A stretch of DNA of 64,000 nt from Pseudoalteromonas sp. P1-9 (GTDB lineage: Bacteria > Pseudomonadota > Gammaproteobacteria > Enterobacterales > Alteromonadaceae). Position 1 is the stretch's first letter. Each line of letters opens with the position of its first letter. This document shows positions 46,856 through 54,271 of the stretch, piece after piece. The stretch is from contig NZ_LKBD01000005.1 in NCBI RefSeq assembly GCF_001399975.1, positions 62,001 through 126,000 of the forward strand. The letters are read 5' to 3'. Under the pieces are notes generated by a model. It was given only the letters and a program-made list of their open reading frames with translations, was not told where the DNA came from and ran no database searches. Both the position numbers and the translations under genes were made by a program.

Positions 46856-47260
46856 ATGTTAAGAACACTCACCTTTTCACTTGTTGCACTTTCTTCACTT
46901 ACACTTGTTGGTTGTGGTTCAACACCGCCAATCCAAGCACAAGAAAAAACCATAGCGTACCAAGGTAAGACTTACGTTTTTGGTGGCCAGTACGATACTA
47001 AGCGAAATGAAGTACAACTAACGGTAAATGGCGATCCGGTGATGAAAGGTCGTTTTCCTCCATACACGCCAACACTTAACTTAAACACGAGTTATCAAGA
47101 AGTTAATGTTTCTAGCTATTGTTACTTTAGCTCTGTGCTGAATGAAAAAGGTGGTGTATTTGGTGCGGTAGCGGGTGCTATTCAGTCATCTAATTCAAAG
47201 TCAGGCGACAAGTGTGACGTTAAAATTGCCGGTGAAACGGTTGAAAGCCTATATTTCTAA
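46856..47260 (+). CDS. Small lipoprotein, unknown function
   Basis: Protein of 134 residues with a clear lipoprotein signal (SSLTLVGCGSTPP). The mature part is beta-rich (TYVFGGQYDTKRNEVQLTVNG) with a pair of Cys near the C terminus (SYCYF and DKCDV) that may form a disulfide. I do not recognise the family. Own promoter in the gap after kdsA; a bidirectional terminator follows. Confidence 0.75.
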   Translation: MLRTLTFSLVALSSLTLVGCGSTPPIQAQEKTIAYQGKTYVFGGQYDTKRNEVQLTVNGDPVMKGRFPPYTPTLNLNTSYQEVNVSSYCYFSSVLNEKGGVFGAVAGAIQSSNSKSGDKCDVKIAGETVESLYF

Positions 47261-47270
47261 TAGATTTATT

Positions 47271-47302
47271 ATAAGTGTGTAGCCTAGTCGCTACACACTT
47301 AT
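47271..47302. terminator. Bidirectional terminator between the lipoprotein gene and cydB
   Basis: 13-bp stem (47271-47283 with 47290-47302), loop of six; AT-rich on both sides. It serves the lipoprotein gene (+) and the cyd operon (-). Confidence 0.82.
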
Positions 47303-47321
47303 TTAAATAATTGAATTGAAA

Positions 47322-48320
47322 TTAATAGTAGCGAAGTTCGTCCACCTTTCCCCAAAACACTCTGTAAGAAAATGCGGTATAAGCCAAAATAGTTGGCACT
47401 ACAATTAACGCCCCCCACAACATAAAGTTAAGCGCTTCAGGCGCTGCAACAGCTTCCCAAATTGTTAATTTACCCGGCACAATCTCTGGGAAAAAGCTAA
47501 ATGCTAAGCCAAAAAATGATAGGGTAAAAATCAATAGCGCAAAAAAGAATGGTAGGGCTGCACCAATATTTGGCTGTTTAGCTAAGCGCTTTAATACAAA
47601 CCAACATAGTACAAAGAAGCTTGCACAAATAATCGGAATGGGAATTAAGATCAGTGCATACGGAAAGTCGAACCATTTTTGATAGATCTCTGGTGAAATA
47701 AGTAAGTTAACCAGTGATACCAGCAATATACCAACAAACGTAATAACAACCGTTGATTTACAATGCGCTACGGCTTTTTGTTGTAAATCGCCTTCGGTTT
47801 TCATCACCAGCCATGCACTGCCAATAAAGGTATAAGCCGCTGAAACACCAATTGCACTTAGTAGAGCAAAACCATGCGCTTCAAAGGAGTTTGAAAAGCC
47901 CATAACATATAAACCGAGCATGTAACCTTGCGCTAACGATGCGAACAAAGAGCCAGATTTAAACACGGTATCCCATTTACGTTTATGGGCAACAATGGCC
48001 TTGGCTCTAAAATCAAATGCCACACCGCGCATAATTAACCCAATCAACATAAATGTACACGGGATATATAGCGCTTGAAAGACAATGCTGTGTGCAGTTG
48101 GAAACGCAATGAGTAAAAGGCCAATCGCTAATACTAGCCAAGTTTCATTAGCATCCCAAAACGGTCCTATCGACGCAATCATGGTATCTGCCGAGGTTTC
48201 ATCGTCTAACGGCAGTAAAATCCCTACACCTAAATCGTAACCGTCCAAAACAGCGTACATTAATGTTGCAAGGCCCATTAGGGATACAAAAATAATTGCC
48301 AGAGTTGCTTGATCAAACAT
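47322..48320 (-). CDS. cydB: Cytochrome bd-type quinol oxidase subunit II (CioB/CydB)
   Basis: Subunit II of 332 residues, about nine helices. Seen: MYAVLDGYDLGVGIL near the N terminus (family: DGFDLGVG) and GPFWDANETWLVL, both CydB signatures. It forms the heterodimer with CydA. The gene overlaps cydA by eight bases. No small cydX-like ORF follows before the terminator. Length agrees with CIO-type CydB (about 335), shorter than E. coli CydB (379). Confidence 0.95.
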   Translation of the reverse strand: MFDQATLAIIFVSLMGLATLMYAVLDGYDLGVGILLPLDDETSADTMIASIGPFWDANETWLVLAIGLLLIAFPTAHSIVFQALYIPCTFMLIGLIMRGVAFDFRAKAIVAHKRKWDTVFKSGSLFASLAQGYMLGLYVMGFSNSFEAHGFALLSAIGVSAAYTFIGSAWLVMKTEGDLQQKAVAHCKSTVVITFVGILLVSLVNLLISPEIYQKWFDFPYALILIPIPIICASFFVLCWFVLKRLAKQPNIGAALPFFFALLIFTLSFFGLAFSFFPEIVPGKLTIWEAVAAPEALNFMLWGALIVVPTILAYTAFSYRVFWGKVDELRYY

Positions 48321-49680
48321 ATGCGTTATCCCCTTTACTCGGTAATTGTTTAATTGGCTTTTCGCTCATATCAAACTCTTCAATTTCAACGGCGCGGCGC
48401 GCCATCAAAAATACTGTATGCAGATAAGCGACTAGCAAAATGGCATAGGTTGTTAAATAGAGTGCTAAGCTAAAGCCAACATTTGCAGGCGCGATTTGTG
48501 TTGCTGCGTCAGATACTTTTAGCACACCGCTAACAAGGTAAGGCTGTCTGCCGATTTCAGTTACATACCAGCCGGCTAATGTAGCTAACCAACCTGAAAA
48601 TGTTAAGCCAACAAAAACACGCATTAACCAAGACGGTAGTTGGCCGCGCTTTTTGAGGGTAAAGGTTGCAAACCAAGAGATAGCGATCATCAGTAAACCT
48701 AGGCCAACCATTATTCTAAAGCCAAAAAATACAGGTTTAACTGGCGGATGCTCACCTTTAAATTCATCAAGCCCTTTAATTTCACCATCAAGCTCATGGG
48801 TAAGAATAAAACTTGCCATGTTAGGAATGCCAATTTCAAAATGATTCGTTCTGTTTTCTTCATCAGGAATTGCAAATAGCAGTAAAGGAGCCCCTTTTTC
48901 GGTTTGCCAAACGCCTTCCATTGCCGCTATTTTTTGTGGTTGATGTTGAAGCGTATTAAGACCATGTAAATCCCCCACAAACGCTTGTAATGGAGATAAA
49001 ATTGCGGCTACAACTAGGGCTACTTTTAATGTTAATTTTGGTGCTTGTTTATCGTCTCCTTTAAGCAAACGATAGCAACTCACACCTATTATCATAAAGC
49101 TTGCTGTTAAGCCCGACGCTAACAGCATATGCGCTAAACGGTAAGGGAAACTTGGGTTAAAAATTACAGCAAACCAGTCGGTTGGGTAGGCGATGCCATC
49201 GCGCATCTCGAAACCAGTTGGTGTTTGCATCCATGAATTTAAACTTAAGATCCAAAACGCCGAAAGCGTGGTACCGATTGCTACCACGATACAGGCTAAA
49301 GTATGTACTTTTGGTGGCACGCGTTTAATGCCAAACAGCATAATGCCTAAAAATGTCGCCTCTAGGAAAAATGCAGTTAATACTTCGTAGCCTAATAACG
49401 GCCCCGCGATGTTTCCGACTTTTTCCATAAAACCGGGCCAATTGGTACCAAACTGAAACGACATGGTAATACCGCTTACAACCCCAAGCGCAAAAGAAAG
49501 AGCAAAGATTTTTACCCAGAATCGATATGCGCGCATCCACACGGGATTGCCTGTCATATCAAACCTGACTTTAAAGAAAACTAAAAACCAACACATTGCG
49601 ATGGTTATAGTGGGAAATAAAATGTGAAAACTAATGTTGGCAGCAAACTGTATGCGTGAAAGCATTAACGTATCCAACAT
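48313..49680 (-). CDS. cydA: Cytochrome bd-type quinol oxidase subunit I, CIO type (CioA/CydA)
   Basis: Subunit I of 455 residues with nine helices; oxidises quinol and reduces oxygen to water with high affinity. Seen: RIQFAANISFHILFP (haem ligand His), SFQFGTNWPGF, the periplasmic quinol loop, which is short as in cyanide-insensitive CIO oxidases (E. coli CydA is 522 residues), and GRQPYLVSG, where the conserved Trp of GRQPW is Tyr. It lies downstream of the GbsR/MarR regulator on the same strand, with a 244-base gap, so it has its own promoter. Tolerance to cyanide or sulphide is typical of relatives. Confidence 0.94.
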   Translation of the reverse strand: MLDTLMLSRIQFAANISFHILFPTITIAMCWFLVFFKVRFDMTGNPVWMRAYRFWVKIFALSFALGVVSGITMSFQFGTNWPGFMEKVGNIAGPLLGYEVLTAFFLEATFLGIMLFGIKRVPPKVHTLACIVVAIGTTLSAFWILSLNSWMQTPTGFEMRDGIAYPTDWFAVIFNPSFPYRLAHMLLASGLTASFMIIGVSCYRLLKGDDKQAPKLTLKVALVVAAILSPLQAFVGDLHGLNTLQHQPQKIAAMEGVWQTEKGAPLLLFAIPDEENRTNHFEIGIPNMASFILTHELDGEIKGLDEFKGEHPPVKPVFFGFRIMVGLGLLMIAISWFATFTLKKRGQLPSWLMRVFVGLTFSGWLATLAGWYVTEIGRQPYLVSGVLKVSDAATQIAPANVGFSLALYLTTYAILLVAYLHTVFLMARRAVEIEEFDMSEKPIKQLPSKGDNAYV

Positions 49681-49916
49681 AAACGACCCCCAAAGAATAG
49701 ACGTGCTATTTATTAAATGTTTTTTGAAACACCGATTTCGTTAGCAAATTTTACCGTGTACTGGTTAGGCAATATTTGCCATTGCATACGAACAACAAAG
49801 GGGTAATTAAGCCTTGTAGTACCTTGTTTATTAATTGCTATACGTCTTCCGAAATTCAATAAAACAAAAATTAAATAGCAACACGACGACATATGCACTT
49901 TTTCAGTGCGCACAAA

Positions 49917-49945
49917 AAAAGCGGTTAATTACTATTACCGCTTTT
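49917..49945 (-). terminator. Terminator overlapping the end of the regulator gene
   Basis: AAAAGCGGT (49917-49925) pairs with ACCGCTTTT (49937-49945) and a run of seven T follows on the minus strand. The stop codon lies within it. It separates the regulator from cydAB. Confidence 0.8.
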
Positions 49946-50479
49946 CAAAACTTTATCTTTAAAATCGAGTACTTTAACAACACCAGAGCCGAGCTTCATA
50001 AGCGTTGTCAGCTTATCGGGACTCATACTTTGTAACTCACTTGCCCAAACAGTGATGGTTTCAAGCAAGTCATGTAGCTCAGACATTTTTTCCTGAGCAT
50101 ACGCTTCTTCTGCATTAGCTGGCTCGTCGATGATTGAAGCGCGCAAAAGAGATAGGGTTGGGTCCATCTCTCTTTTTCTGCGCTCTTCAAATACTCGGTT
50201 TGCTAATTCCCAGATATCGCCTGCGGGTGCGTAGTAATCTTTTCGGTCACCAGGTTTATGAATTACCGATACTAAGTGCCATGACTGTAACTCTTTGATT
50301 GCCATACTAACGTTACCGCGAGAGATATTTAAGGTTTCTGATAACGACACTGCACTTAGTGGTTCTTCACTCATTAGTAATAAGCCCATGATTTGCCCGA
50401 TAGTACGGTTAAAACCCCAACGGCTGCCCATTTCGCCGCAATGCATTACAAAACTTTCAATTTTTGGTGTTAGCAACAT
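49925..50479 (-). CDS. GbsR/MarR family transcriptional regulator
   Basis: Protein of 184 residues with a winged helix-turn-helix (LSAVSLSETLNISRGNVSMAIKELQS, stated as residues ~42-67) and a C-terminal helical dimerisation part. The opening FVMHCGEMGSRWGFNRTIGQIMGLLLMS is characteristic of the GbsR group. It lies upstream of, and in the same orientation as, the CIO oxidase genes. Its promoter region holds a perfect inverted repeat (50497-50512) and an FNR-type box (50529-50542), suggesting autoregulation and oxygen control. The effector is unknown. Confidence 0.9.
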   Translation of the reverse strand: MLLTPKIESFVMHCGEMGSRWGFNRTIGQIMGLLLMSEEPLSAVSLSETLNISRGNVSMAIKELQSWHLVSVIHKPGDRKDYYAPAGDIWELANRVFEERRKREMDPTLSLLRASIIDEPANAEEAYAQEKMSELHDLLETITVWASELQSMSPDKLTTLMKLGSGVVKVLDFKDKVLKSGNSN

Positions 50480-50496
50480 TCTAAACGTTCAATAAT

Positions 50497-50512
50497 TTCT
50501 GAAACTTCAGAA
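50497..50512. promoter_or_regulatory. Inverted repeat, candidate operator of the GbsR/MarR gene
   Basis: TTCTGAA-AC-TTCAGAA, perfect 7-bp arms, ending 17 bases before the regulator's start codon. MarR-type proteins bind such palindromes, often their own promoter. Binding by this protein is inference. Confidence 0.5.
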
Positions 50513-50528
50513 TATACTAATCCCATCA

Positions 50529-50542
50529 TTGATATAGATCAA
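50529..50542. promoter_or_regulatory. FNR-type box (TTGAT-N4-ATCAA)
   Basis: TTGATATAGATCAA matches the FNR/EtrA/Anr consensus at all ten conserved positions. It is centred about 56 bases upstream of the regulator's start codon. Presence near a high-affinity oxidase cluster supports oxygen-dependent control. Confidence 0.65.
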
Positions 50543-50828
50543 TCTTTTTATGGCATTAAATTACGCTTAATTAAGTTGAAAGATGAACAACACGTTCTAA
50601 TAAATTGAGTGCATTACAAAGAGCAGGTAATGCTTGTTTGCCATACTTCGGCTCATTTTTTGAAACCCTTTATCATTGCTGTTTTATTTTTGCGCTTTTT
50701 AACCCTGTTTTTGATTGGTTATTAGTCAAAAATAAATGAAAGTTAAAAAATTCGTAAATAACTGTTTAATTTAAATCAACGATGCTTCTATACTGAATAA
50801 GTAATTTAAATTTATTGTAGTCGTCTCC

Positions 50829-51833
50829 ATGTGGAATAAAGCACAAAATAGCGGATTTTGGTGGTTGTTTTTATTCAACTTATGTTTGGTTTTTCTTAGT
50901 TTTACCTGTGTTGCCAATTACACTATTGGTGTTATCGGTAAAACCAAAAATGATAGTTTTTATATCCAATCATTTAAAGGATGTGAGTCTGTTGCTAAAA
51001 ATTACCCAGATTTACGATGTATTTACGAAGGGGCTGATGATTTTCAAGATATTCGTGGTCAAACGCTTAAAATTAACCGTCTTATCGAAAGCGGAGTAAA
51101 TGCGTTACTGATTTCAGTGACTGACTCAGACTACTTGGTAAATGGTGCTCTCAAGCGAGCATTTGAGCTTGATATTCCAGTAATTACCTTTGACTCAGAT
51201 TTGTTACCGCAACATCATGATTATCGTTTAGCGTATGTTGGTACTAATAATTTCGATTTTGGTATAGCTCTAGGCGAATATGTTAAAAATAACATTAAAC
51301 ATACAAACACAGTGTGTTTGCAGTCTGGGCATCCATCTACGCCAAATTTAAATCAGCGAATTAAAGGTGTGCGTCATGCATTAAGTGGCCAAAGTTTACA
51401 GCGTTTGAATGATGGCTACCAATGGCAAGAACATGAATTATGCCCGGTTTACAGTTTGGGTAAACGAGGCCTAGCACTCAGCCAATTAGTAGGCAAAATC
51501 AAACTAGACTCGCCACCTGTTTTTATTGCAGTTGCAGGGTTCGCCCAGTTTAATCCGCGCTATATCGAGCAGCTGAGCCAGTTTAAATCACGAATTGAAT
51601 CTGGTGATATTGTTATTGTTTCTGCTGATACCGAAGAGTTGCAATTAAGTGCTTTATCTAAGGGTCTTTCTACCGTCAATATTGGTCAAAAGCCGTTTGA
51701 TATGGGAAAACAGGGCGCGGAATACTTGTATCAGTATTTAAAACACAAAATGAAACCTAAGCAAGAATTTACTTATTTAGGTTTTCACTATTGCGATAAA
51801 CACAATGTTGATACATGTACCGTAAATTATTAA
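50829..51833 (+). CDS. Periplasmic sugar-type binding protein (Peripla_BP_4), orphan
   Basis: Protein of 334 residues with a signal peptide (hydrophobic run ending CVANYTIG) and a type-1 periplasmic-binding fold of the LacI/RbsB kind: SFKGCESVAKNY, ALLISVTDSDYLVNGALKRAFELDIPVITFDSD (about residues 95-127), YVGTNNFDFG and late VSADTEELQ. ABC permease or ATPase genes are missing nearby, so it may be a sensory partner of a receptor rather than a transporter part. The ribosome-binding site is poor. The sugar ligand is unknown. An FNR-regulated regulator gene is divergent from it. Confidence 0.8.
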   Translation: MWNKAQNSGFWWLFLFNLCLVFLSFTCVANYTIGVIGKTKNDSFYIQSFKGCESVAKNYPDLRCIYEGADDFQDIRGQTLKINRLIESGVNALLISVTDSDYLVNGALKRAFELDIPVITFDSDLLPQHHDYRLAYVGTNNFDFGIALGEYVKNNIKHTNTVCLQSGHPSTPNLNQRIKGVRHALSGQSLQRLNDGYQWQEHELCPVYSLGKRGLALSQLVGKIKLDSPPVFIAVAGFAQFNPRYIEQLSQFKSRIESGDIVIVSADTEELQLSALSKGLSTVNIGQKPFDMGKQGAEYLYQYLKHKMKPKQEFTYLGFHYCDKHNVDTCTVNY

Positions 51834-52036
51834 GGTGTGTTTCTTGTTAATGGCTATCTCCAAACTAGTTTGTTTTAGAAATTAAGTAGAGCGGTTATCG
51901 CTTTAATTATCAAAGCTAGACGCAAAGAAAACGCTGTCAGCAAAGCCCAACTCACCCGTTTGTGCTGCTGTTATTTCTTCATTAGTTTGAATGTATTATG
52001 CTAAAAAGCGCCAATACACCTCTAGTAACTAGGGGG

Positions 52037-52624
52037 TTAAAGCATTGGTATAACCGATACAACCAATAATGCTGCCATAAGCCAATTAAACAAACGTATT
52101 TTAATAGGTGAGGCGATAAGTTGTTTTAAACTTTTTCCTAGTACTAACCAACAGCAAATGGATGGTAAGTTAATAAGTAAAAATACCACACTTACGAATA
52201 TCACAGATTGTATGCTTTGATCGCTCGCATACACCGCATTAACACTTAACGCCATTGTCCACGCTTTAGGATTGACCCATTGAAAAAGTGCAGCTTGCAT
52301 AAAGGTAAATGGTTTCGCATCAGATGCGACTTCATCAATAGTATGGTTATTAGCGATTTTGTATGCAAGGTAACCTAAATAGACGATGCTTACCCATTTT
52401 AATACGGTGTGACTTGCAGGTAAGGATTGAAATAACTGACTTACGCCAATCCCCACCAATAGCACCATTACACTAAAACCAATGGCAATACCCGACAAAT
52501 GCGAAATCGAACGGCGTAGACCAAAATTTAACCCTGAGCTTAGCAACATTAAGTTATTCGGGCCTGGGGTGATAGATGAAACAAAACAAAATGTTATTAA
52601 TGCAATAAGTAATTCAGTATTCAT
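52037..52624 (-). CDS. LysE/RhtB family exporter
   Basis: Inner-membrane exporter of 195 residues with six helices; the opening ALITFCFVSSITPGPNNLMLLSSGLNFG is the LysE/RhtB signature. It probably exports an amino acid. It is divergent from an Lrp/AsnC regulator, a pairing seen for amino acid-induced exporters. The regulatory gap holds a perfect inverted repeat (52673-52697). The substrate is not deducible. Confidence 0.9.
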   Translation of the reverse strand: MNTELLIALITFCFVSSITPGPNNLMLLSSGLNFGLRRSISHLSGIAIGFSVMVLLVGIGVSQLFQSLPASHTVLKWVSIVYLGYLAYKIANNHTIDEVASDAKPFTFMQAALFQWVNPKAWTMALSVNAVYASDQSIQSVIFVSVVFLLINLPSICCWLVLGKSLKQLIASPIKIRLFNWLMAALLVVSVIPML

Positions 52625-52672
52625 AATGTACTTCTTTTTAATAGAGTAATTTACTTATTGCACAATTTGCTG

Positions 52673-52697
52673 TTTTATATTGTCTGTAAATATAAAA
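52673..52697. promoter_or_regulatory. Inverted repeat between LysE exporter and Lrp regulator genes
   Basis: TTTTATATT (52673-52681), 7-bp spacer, AATATAAAA (52689-52697): perfect 9-bp arms. AT-rich dyads of about this size are the usual Lrp-family binding sites. It is flanked by outer half-sites TTATTG (about 52655) and CAATAA (about 52703). Confidence 0.5.
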
Positions 52698-52717
52698 TGG
52701 CACAATAAAGTTTAAAT

Positions 52718-53155
52718 ATGGATAAGTTTAACGAACAAATATTGTTTGAATTATCACGCGACAGTAGTTTAACCAATATTCAATTAGCAGAGCGCATCGG
52801 ATTATCGCCATCGGCATGTTTACGCCGTGTACAAGAGCTTGAGCGGGCAAAGATTATCACAGGTTATAAAGCCACCATTGACACCGAACAACTAGGCATT
52901 GGCTTTAAAGCGTTTATTACAGTGGGCTTGTCGGTGCATACCAAAACAGCACAAACGCAATTTGAAGAGGCAATAACGTTTTCAAAAGAAGTGCTTGAAT
53001 GCCACAACGTAACCGGTGCGTTTGAGTATATTCTAAGAGTAGAAACCAAAGATTTGAAAAGTTATAAGCAATTTCACACCAATGTGTTAGGTGATATCGA
53101 GCAGGTCGCGACCATAACGACACATGTTGTAATGGATTCCGTTAAAGATAGTTAG
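52718..53155 (+). CDS. Lrp/AsnC family transcriptional regulator
   Basis: Protein of 145 residues. N-terminal helix-turn-helix (ELSRDSSLTNIQLAERIGLSPSACLRRVQELE, residues ~9-40) and a C-terminal RAM domain for amino acid binding and octamer formation (YILRVETKDLKSYKQF). It is divergent from the LysE exporter, which it probably activates in response to the exported amino acid. No named member can be assigned. Confidence 0.92.
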   Translation: MDKFNEQILFELSRDSSLTNIQLAERIGLSPSACLRRVQELERAKIITGYKATIDTEQLGIGFKAFITVGLSVHTKTAQTQFEEAITFSKEVLECHNVTGAFEYILRVETKDLKSYKQFHTNVLGDIEQVATITTHVVMDSVKDS

Positions 53156-53353
53156 TGGATTTAGCGTCTTTTCTAAATAAAACAGTGTGTTTTCCACGTC
53201 AAATTTCATACAAACGATTCGTTTAGCTATATCAAATGGTTATGAATATATAACCCAGCTTTCATATTTATGTAATAACAATCGGCTTAACCATACCGAT
53301 TGTTAATAAAGTGTAAAAAAATGTTGTAATTGTACCTAAATTGGCTATTTTGA

Positions 53354-53376
53354 GATCGGAGGTCACTCCTCCGATC
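53354..53376 (+). promoter_or_regulatory. Stable 5' hairpin before the hydrolase gene
   Basis: GATCGGAGG (53354-53362) pairs with CCTCCGATC (53368-53376), perfect 9-bp GC-rich stem with a 5-nt loop. No T run follows, and it ends 26 bases before the start codon. An upstream terminator role is possible but unlikely; a 5' UTR structure is more likely. Confidence 0.5.
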
Positions 53377-53402
53377 ACAAACAATAATTAGGAACACACA
53401 GT

Positions 53403-54269
53403 ATGAAAATAACGAAAATAATAGCTTATGCGGTGTTGTTGTACGCAAGCACGCCTCTTTGGGCAAGTCATGGACTGGCCTTTATTCATGGGACTGGAAG
53501 TCAAACAGATGCATATAATGACTACTGGACAGGTGAATTTGTAAACTCAGTGAGGCAAGGGGTAAGTAACACAAACAATTACACGGTGATCAATTGCGAT
53601 TTCGATCGGTATATGTGGGATACGCGAGCATCTGGCTGTTTGGCAGAGCAGCTGACTAACTTTATAAATAGTAAAAACATTACGTCTTTAACACTCATTA
53701 CGCACTCAAATGGCGGTAATGTCGTGCGTTGGATTTTATCTAATCCAACCTGGGATAGCCGTTTTGTCACTATTATAAATACGGTCAAAAAGACAATCGC
53801 GCTTGCACCGTCGTCTGGTGGTACACCTTTAGCCGATGCGGTAACCGCAGGTAATTCATTTGAAACAACCCTTGGCTGGATCTTAGGTTACGACAGTGAC
53901 GCGGTGAAACAGCAGCAAGTTGGTTGGATGGCACATTACAATCAAAATTGGTTATATGGTACGCCTAATCGACCGGCACTTAGTTCTGCATTTGAGGCAG
54001 TTGTAGGTAGTGATGTTGATTCGGCAATTTGGGATGGTGATAGTTACTGTGGAGGCTATCAATATCAAGTGGCGCTTGAGGTTACACAAAACTGGTTAGA
54101 TGATTGCTCTGACGGATTCTTGGAATGTAGTTCGCAATCGCTTGCGGGCAGTGTGTGGTTTAAAGATAAAAATAAAACACGTGGCAGTGAGCCTTTAAGT
54201 CATCATCAAAGTCGTCGTAAATGTTTCAATTTAGATGGCCTACTACGCAATCGAATTAAGGAGATCTAA
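53403..54269 (+). CDS. Secreted alpha/beta hydrolase
   Basis: Protein of 288 residues with a signal peptide (AYAVLLYASTPLWASH). Alpha/beta fold: HGTGSQTDAYNDYW near the mature N terminus (oxyanion-type His-Gly), the nucleophile elbow THSNGG with Ser102, and LAPSSGGTPLADAV. Lipase-like; candidate acid and His residues lie in the last third but cannot be fixed. Several Cys late in the chain suggest disulfides. It starts a two-gene operon with the DUF4785 protein (two bases between them). Role: probably hydrolysis of an ester outside the cytoplasm. Confidence 0.8.
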   Translation: MKITKIIAYAVLLYASTPLWASHGLAFIHGTGSQTDAYNDYWTGEFVNSVRQGVSNTNNYTVINCDFDRYMWDTRASGCLAEQLTNFINSKNITSLTLITHSNGGNVVRWILSNPTWDSRFVTIINTVKKTIALAPSSGGTPLADAVTAGNSFETTLGWILGYDSDAVKQQQVGWMAHYNQNWLYGTPNRPALSSAFEAVVGSDVDSAIWDGDSYCGGYQYQVALEVTQNWLDDCSDGFLECSSQSLAGSVWFKDKNKTRGSEPLSHHQSRRKCFNLDGLLRNRIKEI

Positions 54270-54271
54270 TT

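Larger units (their letters stand above)
50480..50828. other. Divergent intergenic region (349 bases) with regulatory sites
   Basis: Contains the inverted repeat 50497-50512, the FNR-type box 50529-50542 and, on the other side, a TATACT -10 element (50789-50794) about 35 bases before the binding-protein gene. Between them it is AT-rich with no ORF seen. Confidence 0.6.

Noticed and set aside
51903..51995. Open minus-strand stretch of 30 codons reading ...QTGELGFADSVFFASSFDN before the LysE gene end
   Set aside because: No usable start codon or ribosome-binding site and too short to exclude chance; it could be a gene remnant but nothing supports it.
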